A stretch of 57,610 bases of DNA, from positions 1 to 57,610 of IMG/VR virus record IMGVR_UViG_3300036832_001282, one strand, 5' to 3'. Origin of the DNA: a virus. Under the pieces are notes generated by a model. The model made no database searches, was not told the DNA's origin, and saw only the letters and a list, made by a program, of their open reading frames with translations. Each line of letters begins with the position of its first letter. The first letter of the stretch is position 1. Below, one piece after another: positions 44,269 to 51,836 of the stretch. The translations under genes were made by a program, and so were the position numbers.

Positions 44269-45185
44269 CACTTCACCGATTGATGCACCGGCAGGGCAAT
44301 CCAACCAACAACAGCAAACTCTTTTATAAATCGCTTAACAGCATTACCCCAATAAAACAACGCTTGACCTTGCGTCACCTCATGTGGATCAACCAACGTA
44401 GTAAAAGTCATACGACCAGTATGAAAACAAATGGCGTCGGCAGACTGCGCCGCATCAGCAAACCATTTAGTCTCAGTACAATTATTCACCAACATAATTG
44501 CAGTCTTGACGTGCTTGTTCTCAATCTCAGTCAAAAGCTTAGCAACAAACTTCGCGACCACAGTACGACCAAACGGTGGATTGAGCCAAACTCGACCACG
44601 CCAATCCTGCTTGAGCGCATCATTCTGCTTACTGAAAAACTTCGTCGCCTTGACAATCCGCTGCGCTTCCGGACACGACGCCGGATCAAGATCGATCCCG
44701 CCAAGTGTTGTACGTGCTGATTTGATAATCGACGCTGGCGTGAAAAACTCGGCAAGACCCTGTTGCCGGATCGAACCGCGTTCGAGCATCGAGACAATTT
44801 TGATCTTGCCTTTAGTAACAGTCTTGGCAAAAGCATCTGGAGCTTTGAGGTCTTTACGCCAGCGATGGGCGGTGAGATCGCCGGGATCGTTGGCTGGTAA
44901 ACCACGTTTCAGTACAGAAACTTGGTTTTTGTTGCCGCGCCCTGGTCCTGCATGTGGAACTTCAGCCAGCGCATCCCGCCAGATCACATACTCGCGCTGA
45001 CACCGGAGCTTATACTCGACCGCAGCATGGGCGCGCTCGCGATCCTGCGAGGCGATGAAGGCATCAACGAAAACCTGCATCGCCTGAAGCTCGTCAAGTT
45101 TCTCCTCCGCTGCCGCTGTCGGCATGCCCGGCAACAACGCCGGACGTTGCGGCATCACCATTGGCACCGGATCGGATTTGCTCAT
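44268..45185 (-). CDS. Phage N6-adenine methyltransferase (Dam family)
   Basis: 305 residues from ATG 45185 (AAAGG upstream). C-terminal domain matches the phage DNA N-6-adenine methyltransferase family: GLAEFFTPASIIKSARTTLGGIDLDPASCPEAQRIV, RVWLNPPFGRTVVAKFVAKL (motif IV NPPF), AIMLVNNCTETKWF and ICFHTGRMTF. The N-terminal third is a helical extension of unknown role. Overlaps the preceding gene by 92 bases. Confidence 0.88.
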   Translation of the reverse strand: MSKSDPVPMVMPQRPALLPGMPTAAAEEKLDELQAMQVFVDAFIASQDRERAHAAVEYKLRCQREYVIWRDALAEVPHAGPGRGNKNQVSVLKRGLPANDPGDLTAHRWRKDLKAPDAFAKTVTKGKIKIVSMLERGSIRQQGLAEFFTPASIIKSARTTLGGIDLDPASCPEAQRIVKATKFFSKQNDALKQDWRGRVWLNPPFGRTVVAKFVAKLLTEIENKHVKTAIMLVNNCTETKWFADAAQSADAICFHTGRMTFTTLVDPHEVTQGQALFYWGNAVKRFIKEFAVVGWIALPVHQSVK

Positions 45186-45813
45186 CGTAGCGGCCTTTGA
45201 TCCCCGCAATCTGCCCTCGCGTCAAACCAAATCTATCCCGAATCTCCACCGGAGCGAAACCCCGCTGCAGCATTTCATGTATCTGCCCAAGCATCTCAAC
45301 AGTGACTTTGACATTGACCAAATGCGAACTGATTTTTGACGTAACCCACTGCAGTTTGCCAGACCCGTCAATCAGCCAATCGCGCTTAATCCGCAAATGC
45401 GTATGCCGCTGCGTCCGCATGGTGTACTCGCTATAACCAAGCTGTTCACCGATTGCTTTCGGACTCAGACCCTCGTTGCATAAAACACGAATTCGTTCTT
45501 GATCAGCTAAATCAACTTTCTGCCGTGGCCCTTTACGTTTAGGTCCACGCTTATGCGTATGCTTATTTCGAAACTGTTGCGCCATATATTCCTGACGCAG
45601 TCTCAACAGCAACGCATTATCAGAAAAATCAGTAAAATCATAAACCGATTTATCAGGAATCTTCAGCGGATTGATCTTGTAGGTTTCCATCAGTCGCCTT
45701 GCGGCGGCTTCCGCAGCTTCGGCCTCACCGAGAGTCGAAGCTGCAGTTGCACGCCGCAAGCACTTCTGAAAACGTCGCAGATTCTCGAAAGTTTCGTTTT
45801 TAGTCGAGAACAT
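45094..45813 (-). CDS. DUF2786/helix-turn-helix protein, probable DNA-binding regulator
   Basis: 239 residues if the start is the ATG at 45813, which overlaps the upstream stop; the frame is open to 45858. The N-terminus (RRATAASTLGEAEAAEAAARRLMETYKI) matches the DUF2786 pattern. The centre is basic (HKRGPKRKGPRQK) followed by two helix-turn-helix-like segments: ERIRVLCNEGLSPKAIGEQLGYSEYTMRTQRHT and LQRGFAPVEIRDRFGLTRGQIAGIKGRY. It may regulate transcription or guide DNA packaging; target unknown. Confidence 0.6.
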   Translation of the reverse strand: MFSTKNETFENLRRFQKCLRRATAASTLGEAEAAEAAARRLMETYKINPLKIPDKSVYDFTDFSDNALLLRLRQEYMAQQFRNKHTHKRGPKRKGPRQKVDLADQERIRVLCNEGLSPKAIGEQLGYSEYTMRTQRHTHLRIKRDWLIDGSGKLQWVTSKISSHLVNVKVTVEMLGQIHEMLQRGFAPVEIRDRFGLTRGQIAGIKGRYDEQIRSGANGDAATSGVVAGHADSGSGGET

Positions 45814-46366
45814 GATTCTCATCAGCAGCTTGGCCGTTACCGGACGCAGTCGCCGCATTGTCCGAGATTAACAGCTTGTGCTGAATGTCTTCCATGATCT
45901 CACCGATCACTGATCGCGGTTTCTGCCCGCGACTCTTCCACGTCGCCATCAGCGACAACGCTGTGTTCCCGGCATCCTCGCCAGCTTCGACGATCTTACT
46001 GCCGGTGATAACCGCAAGTTGACCACGCAACTGCGCCGCCGCGTTGATAACTTTACGAGCTTTAGTCTCTTCACTCACTTCGGCAGAACGCTTTGGTCGC
46101 GGCGGCCTGATCAACTTCTTGACCAGACTATTGATCACAAGATCAACGTAATTCGAACTACGAGCGCGCTTCAACCAACCCAAGAACACACCGTTGATCT
46201 GATCCTGGGTCAACTGAGCAATAACACACTTCCCCGAACACTCCGCAACCCAAGTGTCAACCAAAGTCTTGACGACTAGGCCATCTTTGCCGATCAGATT
46301 TTTAGGGGGTGCTGGAAGCGACTTCAACACTTCATCCGGTGAACTAACAGAAGCTTCGGCAGTCAT
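45800..46366 (-). CDS. Hypothetical protein, first gene of the late block
   Basis: 188 residues, GGTGGAGG before the ATG. Helical throughout: VVKTLVDTWVAECSGKCVIAQLTQDQINGVFLGWLKRAR, VDLVINSLVKKLIRPPRPKR, ARKVINAAAQLRGQLAVITGSKIVEAG. No domain recognised. As the first gene after the 46.4-46.9 kb control region, it may be a regulator, but this is inference. Confidence 0.55.
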   Translation of the reverse strand: MTAEASVSSPDEVLKSLPAPPKNLIGKDGLVVKTLVDTWVAECSGKCVIAQLTQDQINGVFLGWLKRARSSNYVDLVINSLVKKLIRPPRPKRSAEVSEETKARKVINAAAQLRGQLAVITGSKIVEAGEDAGNTALSLMATWKSRGQKPRSVIGEIMEDIQHKLLISDNAATASGNGQAADENHVLD

Positions 46367-46521
46367 AACAAACCTCCACCGATAAGTGAGGTCGTCTTAC
46401 ACGCTAGCCAGTTAACGGCCTACGGCCCTGGTTCTGCGACGCGCCTCGCCTTGCATCCCAAATCATTTCCGCCAAGGTGTCAATCCCTTTGTTTGTTTTC
46501 ACCATCCGGCGGGTGCGCGGA

Positions 46522-46543
46522 CGTGCTCACGGACGTGGTCACG
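46522..46543. promoter_or_regulatory. Tandem CGTG-N2-CACG palindromes, possible operator
   Basis: CGTGCTCACG at 46522-46531 and CGTGGTCACG at 46534-46543, centres 12 bases apart (just over one helical turn), within a 12-base direct repeat GGACGTGSTCAC. Two phased palindromes resemble repressor-binding sites; the protein is unknown (the helix-turn-helix gene at 45094-45813 is a candidate). Confidence 0.45.
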
Positions 46544-46838
46544 AGCACCTGCGCTTCCGCCTGTCAGTGTCGGGTGTGTACGGGGGCGGATGCCTAAGCT
46601 CATAGGAATAAGGATAGCTACCTAGGGTTGTATAGGGCTCTACTGAAGGTAGTATATGCATATATAATAATAGTTATTATAGATATACCATACACACCCA
46701 TACACAGTAGTTGTAACAGTATTGAAAACATTAAGTTTTTTGTCTGTGTACTGGGGTATTCAAACTGTTAGTTAGCCATACGCAGCCGTACGCACTGTGT
46801 ATTCTATTTGTTCTTTTAGGGTGTGTATGCCCCTAGGC

Positions 46839-46869
46839 GTGTGTCTGCCTCGGCCTGACCGGCACACAC
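46839..46869. terminator. Stem-loop after the primase gene, possible terminator or regulatory hairpin
   Basis: GTGTGT (46839-46844), GCC (46847-46849), GGC (46861-46863), ACACAC (46864-46869): nine pairs with a two-base bulge. It has no long T run, so factor-independent termination is doubtful. Confidence 0.35.
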
Positions 46870-46875
46870 AAGGTT

Positions 46876-49473
46876 TCAGTCCGATTTAGGTTCGTCGGGG
46901 AGCCCGCCAGTGATCACTGTCAGCCCGTCTTTAAACGACCCGATCATTCCCCATTTTGCCGCCTCGTGCCGCCGCTGCATTTCATCCAAAAGGCGCGCTT
47001 CCTTGTGCCGATTGGCAAAGCAGTACAGCTTGGTTTGAATCCCTCCGACGCGGATGCGGCAAGGCGATCCGGCGTCGGTTTTAAGCAGCCTGACGCAGGC
47101 ATCCCAGGCGCCTTCGAATGTGCCGCGCCATTGCTGCCATGACGTGCCGCGACCGCCGCTTATGATGTTCTCGATCTCACGCTCAACCTGCACCCTGGTG
47201 AACACGAGGCCGCGCGTGTCGTCTTCCGACAGATCGATCATCTCCTGCTCGACCTGGGAATACGAACGATCTATCATTTCGGTTTTGGCGGCGCTTTTCA
47301 GCGCGAGGTAAGGATCGAACTTTGTCAGATCGCGACGCTCAAGCCAGCGCGACAGTTCGGCAATGTTGCCGTCGTCGTCGATCCACGCAGCAAATGTTTT
47401 TGCTTCTTCTGGCAGTATCTCGCGGCCGTTGTTCAGCACGCTGAACCGCCGGTCGCCTGGAGGAATCGCGATGGCGTTGGCGTGATTGGTCGCCACCATC
47501 AGCGAACTGTAGGCATAACCGTCGAACGACGGTTTGTATTTGCCCTTGAACTTATAGCGTTTCAGCACCGGATCGGCTGCGTTCTTCAGCGCTTCATAGA
47601 TTGATTTGCGCTCGCCGCGCCGATGTGCGGTCGGTGATGTCATCGCTTCGTCGATGGTGACCAGAATCGAGCCGAACCGCCAGTCGGTATAGATCGCCTG
47701 ACTGCCGTTGCCTGCGATGATGTCGAAATCCTCGGCCTGGGTGTACTCCTCGCCGAACAGCTTATAGAGCACGCGAAACAGCATGCCGCGTCCGGTGCCG
47801 TAGCGTCCTTCGCGCCTGCCGTCTTCGGTGTCGGCCACGAAGATCACCGAGATGCCGGGTATCCATGGCTTGGCTTGCTTATGCGCCAGCGCGTCATAAA
47901 ACCACTCGCGTTCGGCCTGATCGGGCAGGAAGCGTTCCATGAACGTGACGAACGGCGCGATGTCGCCAGCGCCGCTATGCACTGGCTTGCGATAACGGTT
48001 CTTGTACAGCTTGCCGCCTTCGGCATAAGTCGGGAAGGTTTTATCCGGGCACATCCGCACCCCAGCCACGCCGATCCGGTTTTCATTTACTTCCCAGATG
48101 TCAGTGGCATGCAGATAAGTGATGCCGCCGCGCGGCCCTTTTTTCTCTTCGCGCCAGCTTCGATACTCGCGTTGAAACGCCACCGGTTTGATTCGGCAGC
48201 GCTCGTCAACCGTTTCAAACAGATCGACCACCATGTCAGTGCTGACTTCATAGCCGTAGCACTGCAACAGCCAGTTATATTTTTCCTGCATCGTGGCATT
48301 GTGTGGTGGACGTGGCGGTTTGATTTCGCCGCTGTTTGAACTGGCGCGCCAGTTGGTGCCGCCTTTTGGCAGCGCGATGCCAAGTTGTTCGGCGATCTGT
48401 TTCAGCTTTGCGCCGAACGCCGATGTGTCCAGCGGCTGCAGCTCGACCAGATAATGCCGGTCGTTGGTTTTCCAGTCCTTGATCATCGGGCAGTCAAAGC
48501 GTTTCGACCAGAACACGCTGCAGCGGTCCAGCCTGTCGGTCGTCACGCCTGCCACGAATGTCGGTGACACCCGTAAGTCTGATCGGGTGAATATCAGCGT
48601 TTCAAGATCGGTGTAGCTGATTTGTTGCTCGCCTTGGTACACATCGAACCGTGTAGCTTCATCGATATCAAATACATCTTCGCCGACGCCATCGCCTTCC
48701 GCATCGGCCTCATCGATCCTGATCCAACCTTGCTGTTCCGCCCATAGCTCGAATGCCGTCAATAATTCCAGCACCTGATCGCGGGTTATTTCCGGCAGTT
48801 GCGCTAACGGCGTATTCATCAAGGTCGGAAAATCATCGGCCCATGCATAACTGGTTTCGACCGCGCCATCGCTTGCGTAGCTACGCGGCCCATGAACTGC
48901 AAACTGTCTGGAGCAGTGCCCGCCACTGGTCGGCTTGCCACCGAATGTTTCGATCTGATGATAATGCTCTGCGGTTTCGTCCGGCCGATGATATTTGCGA
49001 CTGCCAAGGCGGACGAAATCATCACCGCTCAGCCGCACGAAGATCGCCATCTTGTCGCCGCCGCCATAGCGCGTAGGTCCGCGCTTGGCCACGTCCGGCA
49101 AATGCTGTGTCAGCCAGTCCAGCATGAACGTCGTGGCAGCGGCGTCATCGATATCGAAATCGAGCGCTGCCAGACCATGCTCGATGCGGACGCCGGTCGA
49201 TTCTGCATCCGGGTAGATTTTACCCCAGCGCTTGAGCTTCTTGGCGGTGTCGCCTTTGCCGCTTGGCTCGATGTTCTTGGCGGCATAGTCCTTGAGATTC
49301 CAACCTTTCAGTACAGGAATCTTGCCGCGATCGGGAATAGGTAAATATCCACACTCGAACAATCGCATCCGTGTCTGAAACACGTCGTCGTTGTCCGCCA
49401 CGGGTTTTGACTCCGCACGCATGATCAAAGGAAGCTGGAGACTTGAGGAATCAAGAAGGCGCGAATACGCCAC
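46876..49473 (-). CDS. Primase-polymerase / replicative helicase
   Basis: 865 residues, start at GTG 49473 assumed (ATG 49422 possible; neither has a clear ribosome-binding site). N-terminal archaeo-eukaryotic-type primase-polymerase: GYLPIPDRGKIPVLKGW, metal-binding ALDFDIDD (Asp105, Asp107), HCSRQFAVHGPRSY. C-terminal helicase of the DUF5906/VirE-like type with Walker A-like GRYGTGRGML (about 555-565), SILVTIDEAMTS (about 605) and YSSLMVATNHANAIAIPPGDRRF (arginine-finger region). Synthesises primers and unwinds DNA at the fork. Adjacent to the VRR-NUC gene. Confidence 0.85.
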   Translation of the reverse strand: MAYSRLLDSSSLQLPLIMRAESKPVADNDDVFQTRMRLFECGYLPIPDRGKIPVLKGWNLKDYAAKNIEPSGKGDTAKKLKRWGKIYPDAESTGVRIEHGLAALDFDIDDAAATTFMLDWLTQHLPDVAKRGPTRYGGGDKMAIFVRLSGDDFVRLGSRKYHRPDETAEHYHQIETFGGKPTSGGHCSRQFAVHGPRSYASDGAVETSYAWADDFPTLMNTPLAQLPEITRDQVLELLTAFELWAEQQGWIRIDEADAEGDGVGEDVFDIDEATRFDVYQGEQQISYTDLETLIFTRSDLRVSPTFVAGVTTDRLDRCSVFWSKRFDCPMIKDWKTNDRHYLVELQPLDTSAFGAKLKQIAEQLGIALPKGGTNWRASSNSGEIKPPRPPHNATMQEKYNWLLQCYGYEVSTDMVVDLFETVDERCRIKPVAFQREYRSWREEKKGPRGGITYLHATDIWEVNENRIGVAGVRMCPDKTFPTYAEGGKLYKNRYRKPVHSGAGDIAPFVTFMERFLPDQAEREWFYDALAHKQAKPWIPGISVIFVADTEDGRREGRYGTGRGMLFRVLYKLFGEEYTQAEDFDIIAGNGSQAIYTDWRFGSILVTIDEAMTSPTAHRRGERKSIYEALKNAADPVLKRYKFKGKYKPSFDGYAYSSLMVATNHANAIAIPPGDRRFSVLNNGREILPEEAKTFAAWIDDDGNIAELSRWLERRDLTKFDPYLALKSAAKTEMIDRSYSQVEQEMIDLSEDDTRGLVFTRVQVEREIENIISGGRGTSWQQWRGTFEGAWDACVRLLKTDAGSPCRIRVGGIQTKLYCFANRHKEARLLDEMQRRHEAAKWGMIGSFKDGLTVITGGLPDEPKSD

Positions 49474-49797
49474 TCAAACCCGATTCGACAACCGTTGCAT
49501 CAGCCGGTCAATATCTTTCGTGGTCTTCAACACCTCGACCACAACGCCTAGGGCGGATAGTTTTTTGTGATACTGCCGCTGGTGCGGCGACAGCCGTCCA
49601 CCGCGCGGTCGCTTGAGTTCCACCAATACGATCACACCATTCGGCATAAAACAGATTCGATCTGGAAAACCTCGTTTTGTGCTTGACACCTTTTCACACA
49701 GACCGCCAATCGCTTCGACCCGCCGCACCAGTTCGGCCTCGATCGCTTTTTCCTGCTTGACAGCTGAAACCGATGCGCGCACTTTTGTCTCCAGCAA
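49474..49797 (-). CDS. VRR-NUC domain nuclease
   Basis: 107 residues, the size of stand-alone phage VRR-NUC enzymes. Catalytic pattern: GFPDRICFM (Asp46), VIVLVELKRPRGGRLSPHQ (Glu60, Lys62, Gln73). VRR-NUC proteins cut branched DNA (Holliday-junction or flap-like) and are often paired with SNF2 helicases in phages, as here (54050-55447). Stop is followed directly by the primase start. Confidence 0.9.
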   Translation of the reverse strand: MLETKVRASVSAVKQEKAIEAELVRRVEAIGGLCEKVSSTKRGFPDRICFMPNGVIVLVELKRPRGGRLSPHQRQYHKKLSALGVVVEVLKTTKDIDRLMQRLSNRV

Positions 49798-49845
49798 AGA
49801 ACAGACACAGACTTAAATAAACAAACACTAGAAGCGAAGTTAAAG
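49798..49845. promoter_or_regulatory. Divergent promoter region between minus and plus replication genes
   Basis: Only 48 AT-rich bases separate the starts of the VRR-NUC (minus) and DUF2800 (plus) genes, so promoters for both early operons probably lie here and in adjacent coding ends. The plus gene start is preceded by AAGCGAAGTTAAAG, a weak ribosome-binding site. No clear -35/-10 pair can be named. Confidence 0.45.
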
Positions 49846-51087
49846 ATGTCGAAGCATTCCAGCCTTGTCGGCGGCAGTAATGCTGGGCGCATTCTTTCGT
49901 GTCCCGCCAGCTATCAGACCACAGCGGCATTGCCGCCAAGCGCCGATGTCACCAGTCCATACGCCGAAGAAGGCACGCATCTGCATCATGTGATGGATCA
50001 CCTGATGCGAGCACGCCAATTGAATAATGATCTTGAACTTGGGCATTTTTCCGAATCGCTTGTCGGCAAGCATTTCTACGACCGTGAACTGATCGAGGAC
50101 CGGTTGGATGACGCGATCGGTCCTGCGCTGGACGCGCTCACCGATCTGGAGCATGAATACGGCGATGATTTCACCGTGTTCGGTGTCGAGCAGATCGTAC
50201 GTTTTGCAGGCATCCCAGGCGCTTTTGGCACCGCCGATTTGTTGCTCGGTTCACCCTCTCATCTGATTCTGGCCGACTGGAAATTTGGCGCTGGCGTGCC
50301 GGTCAGCGCCACCTATAGCAACGACCAAGGCGATGAGTTTGTTAACTCGCAATTGATGTTCTATCTGACTGCGGCCTACGGCAGTCTGAATAATTTATTT
50401 GGTAATCGTCAGATCATCGGTGCGATCATTCAGCCACGCACCAATACGCCGCTCACTCATACCGAAATTACTCGCGACGAACTGAGATATTTTGCGGAAG
50501 ATTTGGAAGCCGCCGTGATCGAGGCAGTCGGCCGCGAGCCGCGCCGTGCCAAAGGCGAGTGGTGCCGGTTTGCCGCCTGCAAGGTCACCTGCCCGTTATG
50601 GACCGGGCCATTGCTCGATCTCTCGGCGCTGGGTGTGCGCAAGCCCGAACCTCCCAAATCAACGGCTTATGGTGAATACCTCGCCGCTGCCAAGGCGCTG
50701 ATCGACATGCTGATTGTTTTCAAACCCACGCTGGATGAGCAGCTGCATAGTTTTCTTGAGGCAGGCGGCATCGTCCCCGGCTGGAAGCTCAAACACAAAA
50801 CCAAAAATCGTGCTTGGATCGACGAGACCGTTGTTGCACCTGCGCTGAAAAAGCTCGGCTTCACCAAGGACGAGATATGGCAAGCGCCCAAGCTGCAAAC
50901 TTTCAGCAGCACCGACGCCACCGCCAAGCGCCGCAACGTCGCCATCCCCGATCACTTGCGCGTCGCACCGCCAACTAACGAGACCACGATTGCCGCCGAC
51001 AGCGATCCGGCCCCGCCGGTCGAGCCTGCCAAGGCAGTCGCGAATTTTACGACCGCACTGAAGAAGCTGACAGCAAACATGAAATAG
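49846..51087 (+). CDS. DUF2800 (Cas4/RecB-like) nuclease
   Basis: 413 residues. Starts SSLVGGSNAGRILSCPAS, then YAEEGTHLHHVMDHLM (nuclease helix), GTADLLLGSPSHLILADWKFGAGVPV (the PD-(D/E)XK core with D and DWK), and a Cys-containing EWCRFAACKVTCPLW (possible iron-sulphur site). DUF2800 proteins serve in phage recombination/replication with a DNA-binding partner. C-terminal part is helical with KLKHKTKNRAWIDETVV. First gene of the plus-strand operon. Confidence 0.85.
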   Translation: MSKHSSLVGGSNAGRILSCPASYQTTAALPPSADVTSPYAEEGTHLHHVMDHLMRARQLNNDLELGHFSESLVGKHFYDRELIEDRLDDAIGPALDALTDLEHEYGDDFTVFGVEQIVRFAGIPGAFGTADLLLGSPSHLILADWKFGAGVPVSATYSNDQGDEFVNSQLMFYLTAAYGSLNNLFGNRQIIGAIIQPRTNTPLTHTEITRDELRYFAEDLEAAVIEAVGREPRRAKGEWCRFAACKVTCPLWTGPLLDLSALGVRKPEPPKSTAYGEYLAAAKALIDMLIVFKPTLDEQLHSFLEAGGIVPGWKLKHKTKNRAWIDETVVAPALKKLGFTKDEIWQAPKLQTFSSTDATAKRRNVAIPDHLRVAPPTNETTIAADSDPAPPVEPAKAVANFTTALKKLTANMK

Positions 51088-51097
51088 GAGACAGGAT

Positions 51098-51832
51098 ATG
51101 GGTAATGTGACCAAGCTGCGTAGTACCGGTGTTGCCGATATGACGGCGTACGCCGCCAAGCTGGCGACCGGCATTGCCGAGAGCCGTGCCACGACTATCA
51201 TTCCCGGCGGCAAGCCGTTTCTGAAAATACTGAAGTCGCGTGAATGGGCGTTCGGCAGCAGCAATGATCCGGTGCAAACCGGCAGTCATTGGGTCATCAA
51301 CATTATGTCGTTGCAACACGGCTGGAGTTGCTGGCTCGAAAACGAGTTAAAGGGCGAGGTGCTGGCACCGATGACCGAACCAAAGCCGGTGCGGCCGGAC
51401 CCGATCATGGGCAAGGAATTCGCGGAAACGCGAGCATTCGATCTGAAGTGCATCGATGGCGATGATGCTGGCACTGAAGTAACTTACAAGAATTCCAGCA
51501 AAGGCTGCATCCGCGCTGTTGATGATCTGCTGGACATGATCTACAAGCAGCTTAACGAAAACCCGAATTATTCCTGCCCGGTGGTCACGCTCAACATCGA
51601 TTCATATCAACACTCCAAATGGAATGAGATTTTCACTCCGGTGTTTGATATCACCGGCTGGGCAGACATTTCCGGTAACCTGAGCCCTGATGAAGAGTTA
51701 GAAGCACTGCCTGAGCCAGAGCCAGAGCCAGCGCCAGCGCCAGCAGTAAAGAAAAAGCCGCCGCTGACAACGGCGCAACCGGCACCAACAGCGACCGCGC
51801 ACGCCGGTCAACGCCGCCGTCCTGGCCGTTAG
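51098..51832 (+). CDS. Probable single-stranded DNA-binding or recombination protein
   Basis: 244 residues, AGGAGACAGGAT before the ATG. N-terminal two-thirds is a beta-rich domain (FLKILKSREWAFGSSNDPVQTGSHWVINIMSLQHGW, YSCPVVTLNIDSY, VFDITGWADISGN) with an OB-fold-like rhythm. C-terminal tail is low-complexity: acidic-Pro (EALPEPEPEPAPAP) then basic (GQRRRPGR). The position between nuclease and polymerase is where DUF2815-type DNA-binding proteins sit; homology is not certain. Confidence 0.6.
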   Translation: MGNVTKLRSTGVADMTAYAAKLATGIAESRATTIIPGGKPFLKILKSREWAFGSSNDPVQTGSHWVINIMSLQHGWSCWLENELKGEVLAPMTEPKPVRPDPIMGKEFAETRAFDLKCIDGDDAGTEVTYKNSSKGCIRAVDDLLDMIYKQLNENPNYSCPVVTLNIDSYQHSKWNEIFTPVFDITGWADISGNLSPDEELEALPEPEPEPAPAPAVKKKPPLTTAQPAPTATAHAGQRRRPGR

Positions 51833-51836
51833 CCCA

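Larger units (their letters stand above)
46367..46875. other. Gene-free control/origin candidate region
   Basis: 509 bases without genes. It has an AT-rich core (about 46650-46690: TATATGCATATATA and ATAATAATAGTTATTAT palindromes), repeated GGGTGTGTAYG motifs at 46572-46582 (+), 46689-46699 (-) and 46819-46829 (+), two CGTGNTCACG palindromes (46522-46543), and a stem-loop GTGTGT-GCC/GGC-ACACAC (46839-46869) right after the primase stop. On the minus strand several TATA-like boxes could serve the 46366 gene. This combination suits an origin next to the primase, or the main late promoter. Confidence 0.5.

Noticed and set aside
49422-49473. Alternative ATG start at 49422 for the primase
   Set aside because: Neither start has a clear ribosome-binding site; the GTG directly at the upstream stop was kept because coupling is common here, but the choice is uncertain.
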